A DNA stretch of 58,286 bases, from NCBI GenBank assembly GCA_028818855.1, contig JAPPMY010000134.1:2038-60323 (forward strand). Direction: 5' to 3'. Origin of the DNA: Rhodospirillales bacterium. GTDB taxonomy: Bacteria > Pseudomonadota > Alphaproteobacteria > UBA828. The translations under genes were made by a program, and so were the position numbers. Positions 17,410-24,589 of the stretch are shown in pieces (the first letter of the stretch is position 1; each line of letters begins with the position of its first letter). Below the pieces are notes generated by a model, which saw nothing but the letters and a program-made list of their open reading frames with translations, was not told the DNA's origin and ran no database searches.

Positions 17410-17751
17410 ATGAGCCGTGCCACCGCCACCCTGCGCATCGCCCGCAGCGGGCCCGGCCGCAATGCGCAAGTCGAAACCTTCGACGTGCCCTACGAGACCG
17501 GCGCCTCGGTGCTCGACGGCCTGATCTGGCTGCGCGAGAACCGCGACCCCGCGCTCGCCTTCCGCTACAGCTGCACCAATGCGAACGTGTGCAAGGAATG
17601 CACCATGCGGATCGACGGCGAGACGGCCTACGCCTGCACGGCCCGCCTCCGGCCCGGAGCCATGACGCTGGAGCCCTTGCGCAACAAGCGGGTGATCCGC
17701 GACCTGGTGACCGACACCGTCCCGCCAGCGGAGCGCCTGGAGAGCGGTTGA
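17410..17751 (+). CDS. Stand-alone [2Fe-2S] domain protein (SdhB/FrdB N-terminal type)
   Basis: A 113-aa protein matching only the N-terminal ferredoxin domain of SdhB/FrdB. The cluster ligands are in YSCTNANVCKECTMRI and AYACTARL. The first cysteine gap is five residues, against four in most SdhB proteins. The C-terminal domain that carries the [4Fe-4S] and [3Fe-4S] clusters is absent, and the stop is followed by non-coding sequence and a tRNA, so this is not a truncated reading frame. It begins one base after the flavoprotein stop and probably shuttles electrons between that enzyme and a soluble or quinone-linked acceptor. It ends the rightward series. Confidence 0.85.
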   Translation: MSRATATLRIARSGPGRNAQVETFDVPYETGASVLDGLIWLRENRDPALAFRYSCTNANVCKECTMRIDGETAYACTARLRPGAMTLEPLRNKRVIRDLVTDTVPPAERLESG

Positions 17752-17798
17752 ACGCAGGCACGGAGCCGTACACGTGGGATGCGCATGCCCGCCTTCGC

Positions 17799-17828
17799 TT
17801 GACATGCCGACGCGCCCCGCCGCATGAT
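17799..17828 (+). promoter_or_regulatory. Predicted sigma-70-type promoter of tRNA-Ala
   Basis: A perfect -35 TTGACA at 17799-17804 and a -10-like CATGAT at 17823-17828 are separated by 18 bp. The tRNA begins 36 bp further on. A 7-bp inverted repeat (CGGCCGG/CCGGCCG, 17840-17857) lies in the leader. Confidence 0.6.
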
Positions 17829-17864
17829 CCGCGCGCCTTCGGCCGGGGAACCGGCCGCCGCAAT

Positions 17865-17940
<76 letters not shown>

Positions 17941-17981
17941 TCCTTCAAGCCGGAGTCATCGGCGGCGTGATTGTGCGCCGG

Positions 17982-18944
17982 TCACTGATCGGCGGCTGGC
18001 TGGGGGACGATCGTCGGCGCGGCCTCGCTCATGAACGGGCGCTCCGGCCTCGGCGCGATCGCGGGCTCGGGCTCGCCGGCCTCCGATACCCTCACCCGCA
18101 CGTCGAGTCGGGTCTCCCCGCCGCCGAACACGGCACCCCGCGTCGGCGCCGCATCGGCGTAGTCGCGGCCCACCGCGACGCGGACGTGGCGGTGGTCGGC
18201 CAAGGTGTCGTTGGTCGGGTCGATACCGAGCCAGCCGAGGTCGGGCAGCAGGAACTCCGCCCAGGCGTGGCTTGCCCCTTCGGGCGTCTGCTCGCCGGGC
18301 ACGCCTTCCCGATGGATGTAGCCGGAGACGTAGCGGCTCGGCACGCCCCAGGACCGTGCAATGGCGATCATCACGTGGGTGTAGTCCTGGCAGACCCCGC
18401 TGCCGGTCTCCAGGATGTGCTCGATCGGCGAGTCCACTTCCGTGCTGCCCGGCTCGTAGCGGAAAGCGGTGTGCAGCCCGTGGCTCATCTCCAGCAGGGA
18501 GGAAAGGGGATCGTCGCCGCGCCGGAGCCCGTTGGCCTCGGCGAAGGCTTCGAGCGCGGGGCTCGGGCGGGCGAAGCGGCTCGGCGTCAGGAACTCGAAG
18601 TGATCGAGCGGCGCAGCGATCTCCGCCAGCGCGTCCCAGGCGTCCTTCTCCATGCGATCCGGCAGATCGGGCGCCGGCGCGGTCTCGATGTCCGACCGCG
18701 AGCGCACGGCGGTGTGCTCGTGAGCACGATGGATGTTGAAGAGATGGCAGACGTTGCCGAAGGCGTCCGCGAACGTGACCGGCGCGGTGGGCGGATCGAT
18801 CTCGAGGGCGAAGGAAGAGACCTGCTGCCCGCCATCCTCCCGCGGCTGCAGGCGCAGCAGCATCAGGCTGCCCTGCGCGGGCTCCTGGTAGCGGAAGTCG
18901 GACAGATGCTCGACCAGGAACCGCCGCGGCGTGTCTCCGCTCAC
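17982..18944 (-). CDS. Transglutaminase-like cysteine protease
   Basis: A 320-aa protein. The N-terminal beta domain (residues 8-90, SDFRYQEPAQGSLMLLRLQP) is typical of bacterial transglutaminase-like proteins. The core carries the Cys-His-Asp triad: C185 in GSGVCQDYTH, H226 in ASHAWAEF and D242 in LGIDPTND. There is no signal peptide, so it acts in the cytoplasm. It overlaps the alpha-E gene by 4 bp and is the last gene of a three-gene operon. Comparative genomics links this trio to synthesis and cleavage of an unidentified peptide-like product; the protease could trim or recycle it. Confidence 0.9.
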   Translation of the reverse strand: MSGDTPRRFLVEHLSDFRYQEPAQGSLMLLRLQPREDGGQQVSSFALEIDPPTAPVTFADAFGNVCHLFNIHRAHEHTAVRSRSDIETAPAPDLPDRMEKDAWDALAEIAAPLDHFEFLTPSRFARPSPALEAFAEANGLRRGDDPLSSLLEMSHGLHTAFRYEPGSTEVDSPIEHILETGSGVCQDYTHVMIAIARSWGVPSRYVSGYIHREGVPGEQTPEGASHAWAEFLLPDLGWLGIDPTNDTLADHRHVRVAVGRDYADAAPTRGAVFGGGETRLDVRVRVSEAGEPEPAIAPRPERPFMSEAAPTIVPQPAADQ

Positions 18945-19915
18945 GGCGCGTCCTCGACCTCGTAATCGAAGTAGGCGCGCACGATGTCGTCGTGCAGGTG
19001 GCGGCAGGAAGCGACGATATCCTGGAGCGCCCTGCGCGTGGCTTCGTCGTCGTCAGGGTCGCGGTCCGGCCAGTCGTGGTCGATTCCGGCGGCCATCCGG
19101 CCCACGCGGCGTTCCGCCTCGATCCGCAGCGGGGGGCCGACGGCCACGGCGTCGAGCGCCTCCACGATGCGCCCCAGCGAATGCCGAATCGAATGCGAAA
19201 GCGAGGGATCGGCGACCAGGAAGTCGACCATGCTGGTCGGGCGCAGCCCCTGGGAGTAGAGCCGGCGGTACGCGAAGTGCGCCTCGCAGATCCAGAGCAG
19301 GGAGAGCCAGTCGGCGTCGCTGTCGGGTGCGGCGGTCGGGAACAGCGCGATGTGCGCGTCCATGAGCGCGGCGACGGACTGCACCCGTTCGACGAAGCGC
19401 CCGAGCTGGAGGAAGTGCCAGCCGTCGTCGCGGTAGATCGTGCCCTCGGCGACGCCCGAGACGGTGCGGATGGCATCCTCGGTGCGGGTGTAGAAGGTGC
19501 CCGGCCGGTCATTCCAGATGGCCTCCATCTCCACGTCGCGCATGCCGAGATAGGCGAGGTTGAGGGACGACCACATCTTGTCGGGGATGGTGTTGCGGAC
19601 CTGCCGGGCGCTTTCGCGCGCCGCCGCGACGCAGTTGCGGATGGCGTCGGGGTTGGTCGGCTCGAAGGTCAGGTCGTCGGCCAGCGTGTATGCGTCCGCC
19701 AGCATGAAGTCCTCGTCGTCGGGCGGCGGGTCCAGGTGGCCGCCCAGCGGGGTGCGGCCCAGCGCCGCGAAGACCCGCCGCCAGCCCTGGTCGATCTGCT
19801 CGACGGGCCGATCCTCGATGATGACGAACTGCTCGGCCAGCAGGTGGCAGCCGTGCTGGGCACGTTCGAGATAGCGGGCCATCCAGTAGAGGCCCTGGGC
19901 GTTGCGGGAGAGCAT
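18941..19915 (-). CDS. Alpha-E domain protein (DUF403)
   Basis: A 324-aa all-helical protein of the alpha-E family, beginning MLSRNAQGLYWMARYLERAQ, the characteristic opening of this family, and containing further conserved helices (WHFLQLGRFVERVQSVA). The catalytic activity is unknown. It consistently accompanies circularly permuted ATP-grasp enzymes and transglutaminases. It starts four bases after the ATP-grasp gene ends and overlaps the transglutaminase gene by 4 bp, so all three are translationally linked. Confidence 0.92.
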   Translation of the reverse strand: MLSRNAQGLYWMARYLERAQHGCHLLAEQFVIIEDRPVEQIDQGWRRVFAALGRTPLGGHLDPPPDDEDFMLADAYTLADDLTFEPTNPDAIRNCVAAARESARQVRNTIPDKMWSSLNLAYLGMRDVEMEAIWNDRPGTFYTRTEDAIRTVSGVAEGTIYRDDGWHFLQLGRFVERVQSVAALMDAHIALFPTAAPDSDADWLSLLWICEAHFAYRRLYSQGLRPTSMVDFLVADPSLSHSIRHSLGRIVEALDAVAVGPPLRIEAERRVGRMAAGIDHDWPDRDPDDDEATRRALQDIVASCRHLHDDIVRAYFDYEVEDAP

Positions 19916-19919
19916 GTGC

Positions 19920-21419
19920 CTAGTCGGAGAGCACCCAGAGATCCTTGCCGCCGCCGCCCTGGCTCGAGTTGACGACGAGCGAGCCCTCGACCAGAGCGAC
20001 GCGGCAGAAGGCGCCGGGGACGAGCCGGGTCTCGCGCCCGCGCAGCACGAAGGGCCGCAGGTCGACGTGGCGGGGCGCCGCGCCCGAATCCGTCAGGCAC
20101 GGCGAGACCGAGAGGTCGAGCACGGGCTGGGAGACGTAGTTGGCCGGGTCCTTCCGCATCTCCTCGGCGTAGGCCGCGCGCTCCGCCGGCGAGGCGTGGG
20201 GGCCCACGAGCATCCCGTAGCCGCCTGATTCGCCCACCATCTTCACGATGAGCGTATCCAGATTGTCGAGGGTGTACTCCAGCGATTCGGGATCGCGGCA
20301 GAGATGGGTCTCGACGTTGGCGAGCAGCGGCTCCTCGCCCAGGTAGTAGCGGATCATGTCGGGCACGTAGGCGTAGACGCTCTTGTCGTCGGCGACGCCG
20401 GTGCCGGGCGCGTTCGCGATGGTCACGTTGCCGAGCCGGTAGGCGTAGAAGAGGCCGGGCGTGCCGAGCTGCGAATCGGGACGGAAGGCCAGGGGGTCGA
20501 TGAAGTCGTCGTCGATGCGGCGGTAGATCACGTCCACCTTCTTCAGTCCGGCGGTCGTGCGCATGTAGACGAAGCCGCTGTGGACGAGCAGGTCGCTGCC
20601 CTGCACCAGCTCCACGCCCATCTCCTGGGCCAGGAACATGTGCTCGTAGAAGGCGGAGTTGTAGACGCCGGGCGTGAGCAGGACGATGCAGGGGTCCGAG
20701 ACGCCGGGCGGTGCAAGCTCGGCCAGCGTTTGGCGGAGGAGGCGGCCGTAGTGCTCGATGCCGCGCACCCGGTGGCGGCGGAAGAGGTTGCGCAGGCTCG
20801 TCTTCAGCGCCCGCCGATTGGCGAGCATGTAGGAGACGCCCGACGGCACCCGCAGGTTGTCCTCTAGCACGACGAAGCCGTCGTTCGTGCGCACGATGTC
20901 GGTGCCGCAGAGCGCGACGTAGACGCCGTGGGGCACCTCCAGGCCGCGCATCTCGACCCGGTACTGCGGGCAACCGCGCACCAGGTCCACCGGCACGACC
21001 CCGTCCTCGAGGATCCGCCCCGGCCCGTAGACGTCGGCGAGAAAGCGGTTGAGCGCCTCGAGCCGCTGCTTCAGGCCCCGCTCGACCAGGTCCCAGTTGG
21101 CGGCGTCAATTAGCCTCGGCAGGAAGTCGATGGGGATGATGCGCTCCTGCGCGCCTTCCTCGCCGTAGACCGCGAACGTGATGCCCTGGTGCAGGAAGGA
21201 GCGCTCGGCATACTCCTGCATGGCGGCGATCTCGGCAGGCCGCATCCCGTCGAGCGCCTCGCAAAGCTCCCGGCAGTGGGCGCGCGGCACGCCGGCGGCC
21301 TCGAACATCTCGTCGAAGAAAGCCGGGCGGGTTTCGTACGCGGCGAAGAGACGCTGCCCCGCTTCTGCCGGGCCGTCGCTAACGGCTTCCGCTTGCCCGC
21401 CCGGCGATTCGCGACCCAT
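19920..21419 (-). CDS. Circularly permuted ATP-grasp type 2 protein (DUF404/DUF407-like)
   Basis: A 499-aa predicted peptide or amide ligase. The family signatures include AVYGEEGAQERIIPIDFLPRLI, RFLADVYGPGRILEDGVVP, VVLEDNLRVPSGVSYMLANR and a C-terminal GGGGKDLWVL. The ATP-grasp lobes are permuted relative to classic members. It is the first gene of the operon with alpha-E and transglutaminase genes. It probably joins amino acids or an amine to a carboxylate; the product is not known. The start at 21419 is the first ATG of the frame, about 30 residues before the conserved region. Confidence 0.9.
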   Translation of the reverse strand: MGRESPGGQAEAVSDGPAEAGQRLFAAYETRPAFFDEMFEAAGVPRAHCRELCEALDGMRPAEIAAMQEYAERSFLHQGITFAVYGEEGAQERIIPIDFLPRLIDAANWDLVERGLKQRLEALNRFLADVYGPGRILEDGVVPVDLVRGCPQYRVEMRGLEVPHGVYVALCGTDIVRTNDGFVVLEDNLRVPSGVSYMLANRRALKTSLRNLFRRHRVRGIEHYGRLLRQTLAELAPPGVSDPCIVLLTPGVYNSAFYEHMFLAQEMGVELVQGSDLLVHSGFVYMRTTAGLKKVDVIYRRIDDDFIDPLAFRPDSQLGTPGLFYAYRLGNVTIANAPGTGVADDKSVYAYVPDMIRYYLGEEPLLANVETHLCRDPESLEYTLDNLDTLIVKMVGESGGYGMLVGPHASPAERAAYAEEMRKDPANYVSQPVLDLSVSPCLTDSGAAPRHVDLRPFVLRGRETRLVPGAFCRVALVEGSLVVNSSQGGGGKDLWVLSD

Positions 21420-21667
21420 GAGTCACGCCCGCAATCCGTCACACCCGATATGATTGTTGTTTGGAACCGGGGCGATTCGCAAGCGCGCCGCAGCTTGCCC
21501 GGTCAGGAGAGAGCTGTGGTCCGCTCAGCCCGCCACGGCGTGCTCGACTCCGGCCAGTGCAAGCCGATCCCGGCGAACAAGGGCCATCGATATCCCGGCT
21601 CGCTCGGACCGGCTGCCGCACCGGACGGCGACCGGTCTGCTGGCCGAATCGTATCCGGCGGCGCCCT
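21420..21667. other. Intergenic region with no visible gene
   Basis: This 248-bp gap lies between the start of the ATP-grasp operon and the stop of the small leftward gene. It presumably contains the ATP-grasp operon promoter, but no clear -35/-10 pair, operator or RNA gene stands out. Confidence 0.5.
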
Positions 21668-21925
21668 TCAGGCCGCCTCTTCGCTCTCAACCTCACGGCG
21701 AGATGCGGGGCGCAGAATGTCGGTGGGCCACTCGAGACCGGCCGGCCAGTGATCGCTCAGGTACTGGACGACATTCTGCGCCACCCGGAGCGTGCAACTC
21801 CGCCCCGCCTGCAGGCGGGCGAAGAACTTGCCGTCTCCGGCCGCCAGGAAACCCACCCGCCAGAGACTGATCCCGCGCGCGTCCGCGAAGCGCTGTCCAA
21901 GGTCGACCAAAGACTTCTCATTCAT
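21668..21925 (-). CDS. Small protein with HTH-like domain, divergent from the S24 regulator
   Basis: An 85-aa basic protein. Residues 13-59 (starting FADARGIS, with AAGDGKFFARLQAG and QYLSDHW) align without gaps to residues 14-60 of the methyltransferase-like protein at 25877-27259. The pattern looks like a small helix-turn-helix domain. The longer frame to 22159 crosses the divergent promoter and is not believed. ATG 21925 lies 20 bp from a 24-bp palindrome. It may be a Cro-like antagonist or a target of the S24 regulator; this is inference from arrangement. Confidence 0.6.
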   Translation of the reverse strand: MNEKSLVDLGQRFADARGISLWRVGFLAAGDGKFFARLQAGRSCTLRVAQNVVQYLSDHWPAGLEWPTDILRPASRREVESEEAA

Positions 21926-21945
21926 GGACCCATGATGAGGGAAAA

Positions 21946-21969
21946 TATAACTCTTGTGCAAGATATATA
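21946..21969. promoter_or_regulatory. Operator-like imperfect palindrome between divergent genes
   Basis: A 24-bp sequence with dyad symmetry: TATA, two mismatched positions, TCTTG, a two-base centre, CAAGA, two mismatches, TATA. It is centred near 21957.5 in the AT-rich gap between the small gene and the S24 regulator gene. Its position suits autoregulation by the S24 protein. Confidence 0.6.
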
Positions 21970-22030
21970 ACCTTCTGCGTATGCTGATTTGGCATCTCCC
22001 CACCGCGTCAAATCTATTGCCTTCGCCGCG

Positions 22031-22048
22031 CAAGGGAATTATCCCTTG
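22031..22048. promoter_or_regulatory. Inverted repeat immediately upstream of the S24 gene start
   Basis: CAAGGGA-ATTA-TCCCTTG is a perfect 7-bp inverted repeat with a 4-bp spacer. It ends four bases before the chosen ATG at 22053. It shares the CAAG/CTTG core with the palindrome at 21946-21969. It could be a second operator or a small hairpin over the ribosome-binding site. Confidence 0.5.
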
Positions 22049-22052
22049 TTCC

Positions 22053-22883
22053 ATGGACGACATCCTGCGTGAGATCGACGCAGCGCTGCGCCGCCTCGGC
22101 ATTTCCGCCAGGGCAGCCTCCATTCGAGCACATGGCTCGCCCGAGCTGATCCGGGACATGCGGCGCGGCCATGTCCCGTCCGTGGAGAGGTTGCGCTCCC
22201 TTTGCGAAGCCCTCGGCCTCGAGCTTTACGTCGGGCCGCCCCGGGCGTTGGAGGGCTGGGACGGCGCGAGCTTGCCCGGCGATTCGCTGCGCTCGCTGGA
22301 GCGGATCGCACAGGGGTTGGCGCAGCTCACGGCGGACGCCGGCGGCAACCCGATCGCCGACGATCTCTGGCATGCGCTCTCCGCCCGCCGCTATGCCGAT
22401 CTTCCGCAGGACACCACGGCGCGCCCGGCCCGCTACCTCACCGAGAGTTCGCCGCAAGCGTATGGAGGCAAGCCTGCCCAAGCGCCTTCACCCGATCTGG
22501 TTCGGCTCGACATAACGGATGGCGCCGGCAAGCAGACGCTCGCCGAGGGGGACGACGACTCGTTATGGATAAGCCGCTCCTTGCTGGAGAAACGAGGCCT
22601 CGATCCGGTGCGCTGCAGCGGTGCCCGGGTGGGAGACGAGTCCATGGAGCCCACGCTTCCGAACGGGTGTGGGGTTCTGGTCGATCACACGCGCACCGAT
22701 TGGCAGCCTCCCTGCATCACGGCCTTGCGCACCCACGAGCGCGTGATCGTCAAACGCGCCGCTCTCGACGAGGAGGGTCGGCGCCTCATGAGGAGCGATC
22801 ATCCCGGTTGGCCCGACATCCCCTTGCCCGACGGAGCCGAGATCGTCGGGCAGGTCCGCTGGGTGAGCTGGTGGATGGGCTGA
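22053..22883 (+). CDS. S24 (LexA/CI-like) peptidase-domain transcriptional regulator
   Basis: A 276-aa protein. An XRE-type helix-turn-helix covers about residues 1-60 (SPELIRDMRRGHVPSVERLRSLCEALGLELYVG). The S24 autopeptidase domain is C-terminal: Ser197 in GDESMEPTLPNG and Lys234 in ERVIVKR form the Ser-Lys dyad. Such proteins are repressors that may self-cleave on DNA damage or act as stress-responsive regulators. No Ala-Gly cleavage site was identified with confidence. The frame is open from 21954, but that region contains the operators, so ATG 22053 is preferred. No prophage genes are nearby, so it appears to be a chromosomal regulator. Confidence 0.85.
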   Translation: MDDILREIDAALRRLGISARAASIRAHGSPELIRDMRRGHVPSVERLRSLCEALGLELYVGPPRALEGWDGASLPGDSLRSLERIAQGLAQLTADAGGNPIADDLWHALSARRYADLPQDTTARPARYLTESSPQAYGGKPAQAPSPDLVRLDITDGAGKQTLAEGDDDSLWISRSLLEKRGLDPVRCSGARVGDESMEPTLPNGCGVLVDHTRTDWQPPCITALRTHERVIVKRAALDEEGRRLMRSDHPGWPDIPLPDGAEIVGQVRWVSWWMG

Positions 22884-23021
22884 GCACGCCTGACGCGGCA
22901 TTCGTCCGTCGGCTGCCGAGCGCCGGTAGCGGGCATCCGTGACTGATTACTTCCCTCCCGCCGTGTCCTCGACCTTGAATTACCGAGCGCGAGCCCGAAT
23001 GGGCAACAGGTGTCGTGGCGC

Positions 23022-23807
23022 TTAGCCCTCGAAGTGCACCTCGGCGGTGCCGATGGGGCCGAACTCGGCGGTCACCGTGTCGCCCGGCTCGCACTGCACC
23101 ACGTCCGCCGCGCTGCCGGTGGTCACCACGTGGCCGGCTTCCAGAGCGATGCCGCGTGCGCTCAGGTGGTTGGCAAGCCAGACCATGACATTCCACGGGT
23201 CGCCGAGGACGTTGGAGCCCGCGCCCTCGCTCGCCACCTCGCCGTTCACGCGGACGATCACCGGCTGGCTCGCGAGGTCGTGGGCGAGCCCGCCCTCCGC
23301 CGCCGGCCCCAGGCAAAGCATGCAGCCGATGGCGTTGTCGCCGATCAGGTCTTCCGCGTTCATGGAGAGCCAGTCGGCATAGCGCGAGTCCGGCACCTCG
23401 ATTGCCGGATGCACGCTGGCGACCGCGTCCGCTACCTCGTCCCGCGCGTAGGGCACGTCGCGCGGGGGGAGCGCGCCGCCCATGACGAAGTCGAACTCCG
23501 CCTCGATCGCGTAGAAGTTGACCGTGTTCGCGGGCACGGTCAGCGGGCTCTCGCCCACGAAGTCCGCGAAAATGCGGCCGGAGAACGGGGCGTCCACGCC
23601 GAAGCGCGTCTGCACCTGGGCGTTGGTGGCGCCGATCTTGTAGCCCGCGACGGCAAGCCCTGCGTTCGCCGCGAGCCCGTCCTGCACCGCGTAGGCTTCG
23701 TCGAGCGTCCCTGGCCGGCAGTCGTCCGGCAATACCGCGATCTGTCTGCGCCCCTGCCAAGCCTCCCAGAGCAGCGCGCCGCCACGTTCAGCCGCCTCTC
23801 GGTCCAT
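23022..23807 (-). CDS. 2-keto-4-pentenoate hydratase family protein
   Basis: A 261-aa member of the MhpD/fumarylacetoacetase-like hydratase and decarboxylase family. It has the YKIGATNAQVQTRFGVDAPFSG motif, an acidic metal-binding set in EAEFDFVMG and HPAIEVPDSR, and the C-terminal VVTTGSAADVVQCEPGDTV. It is predicted to hydrate a 2-hydroxydienoate or decarboxylate a 2-oxo acid late in ring-cleavage catabolism. The frame is open beyond the start into the amidotransferase gene; ATG 23807 is followed directly by the conserved N-terminus. It is the last of three leftward genes. Confidence 0.88.
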   Translation of the reverse strand: MDREAAERGGALLWEAWQGRRQIAVLPDDCRPGTLDEAYAVQDGLAANAGLAVAGYKIGATNAQVQTRFGVDAPFSGRIFADFVGESPLTVPANTVNFYAIEAEFDFVMGGALPPRDVPYARDEVADAVASVHPAIEVPDSRYADWLSMNAEDLIGDNAIGCMLCLGPAAEGGLAHDLASQPVIVRVNGEVASEGAGSNVLGDPWNVMVWLANHLSARGIALEAGHVVTTGSAADVVQCEPGDTVTAEFGPIGTAEVHFEG

Positions 23808-23842
23808 TCCTTCTCTCCCTCGCGTTTCCTCGTTTCGTGCCG

Positions 23843-24586
23843 TCACGCGGCCGGTCGGCGCTCTCTGCCCGCGCCCATCAGGCCCGTGAAGTTGCGGAAG
23901 AGCCGGCTGCCGTTCGCGCGCAGCGTTTCCTCCGCGCACGCCGTGGCAGCGACCATGCGCTCGAACGCGCCCGCGCCCTGCTCGCGTTCCAGCGTCGCGA
24001 CGTAGCCGGGGAAGGCCTCCGTCGCCCGCACCAGCGCCGCATCCACCTCCATGTGGAACTGCACGCCGTAGGCCCGCTCGCCGAGCCGGAACGCCTGGAT
24101 GGCGCAGGCGGGCGAGGAGGCGAGCAGAACCGCTCCGGGCGGCAGCGCGGTCACCGCGTTGAGGTGCCATTGCATGGTGAGCGGCGCATCGGGCAGTCCG
24201 GCGAAGAGAGGGTCGGCGCGGCCTTCCCCGGTGAGCGCAAAGTCGATGATGCCGACCTCGCCCTCGTCGAGCGCCGCGACCGTGCCGCCGTGGGCGTCGG
24301 CGAGCAGCTGGCAGCCGAGGCAGACGCCGAGCACCGGCATGCCCCGCGCCACAGCGTCCTGCAGCAACGCCTTCTCGGTCGCGAGCCAGGAGTGGAGGTG
24401 CTCCTCGTCGGTCTGCTGCGGCCCGCCCATGGCGAGAACCGCGTCGTAGTCCTCAAGCGGTGGAAAAGCCTCGCCCTGCCACGGGTCGCAGGCTTGCCAT
24501 GCGATCCCCGCCTCGTCCATCACCGCGCCGAAGACACCTGGAACGTCGATCTCCGAATGCTGGAGGACGAGGACGGGTCTAGCCAT
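23843..24586 (-). CDS. Class I glutamine amidotransferase-like protein
   Basis: A 247-aa GMP-synthase-type glutaminase domain. The nucleophile elbow is GVCLGCQLLA (C89), with the His-Glu pair H178/E180 in VQFHMEVD and the oxyanion region AMGGPQQTDEE. There is no fused synthetase domain. Stand-alone members include gamma-glutamyl-amine hydrolases and glutaminases. It lies between the MetE-like gene (3 bp away) and the hydratase gene (35 bp away), so it may hydrolyse a gamma-glutamylated intermediate or supply ammonia; the partner is not evident. Confidence 0.88.
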   Translation of the reverse strand: MARPVLVLQHSEIDVPGVFGAVMDEAGIAWQACDPWQGEAFPPLEDYDAVLAMGGPQQTDEEHLHSWLATEKALLQDAVARGMPVLGVCLGCQLLADAHGGTVAALDEGEVGIIDFALTGEGRADPLFAGLPDAPLTMQWHLNAVTALPPGAVLLASSPACAIQAFRLGERAYGVQFHMEVDAALVRATEAFPGYVATLEREQGAGAFERMVAATACAEETLRANGSRLFRNFTGLMGAGRERRPAA

Positions 24587-24589
24587 GCC

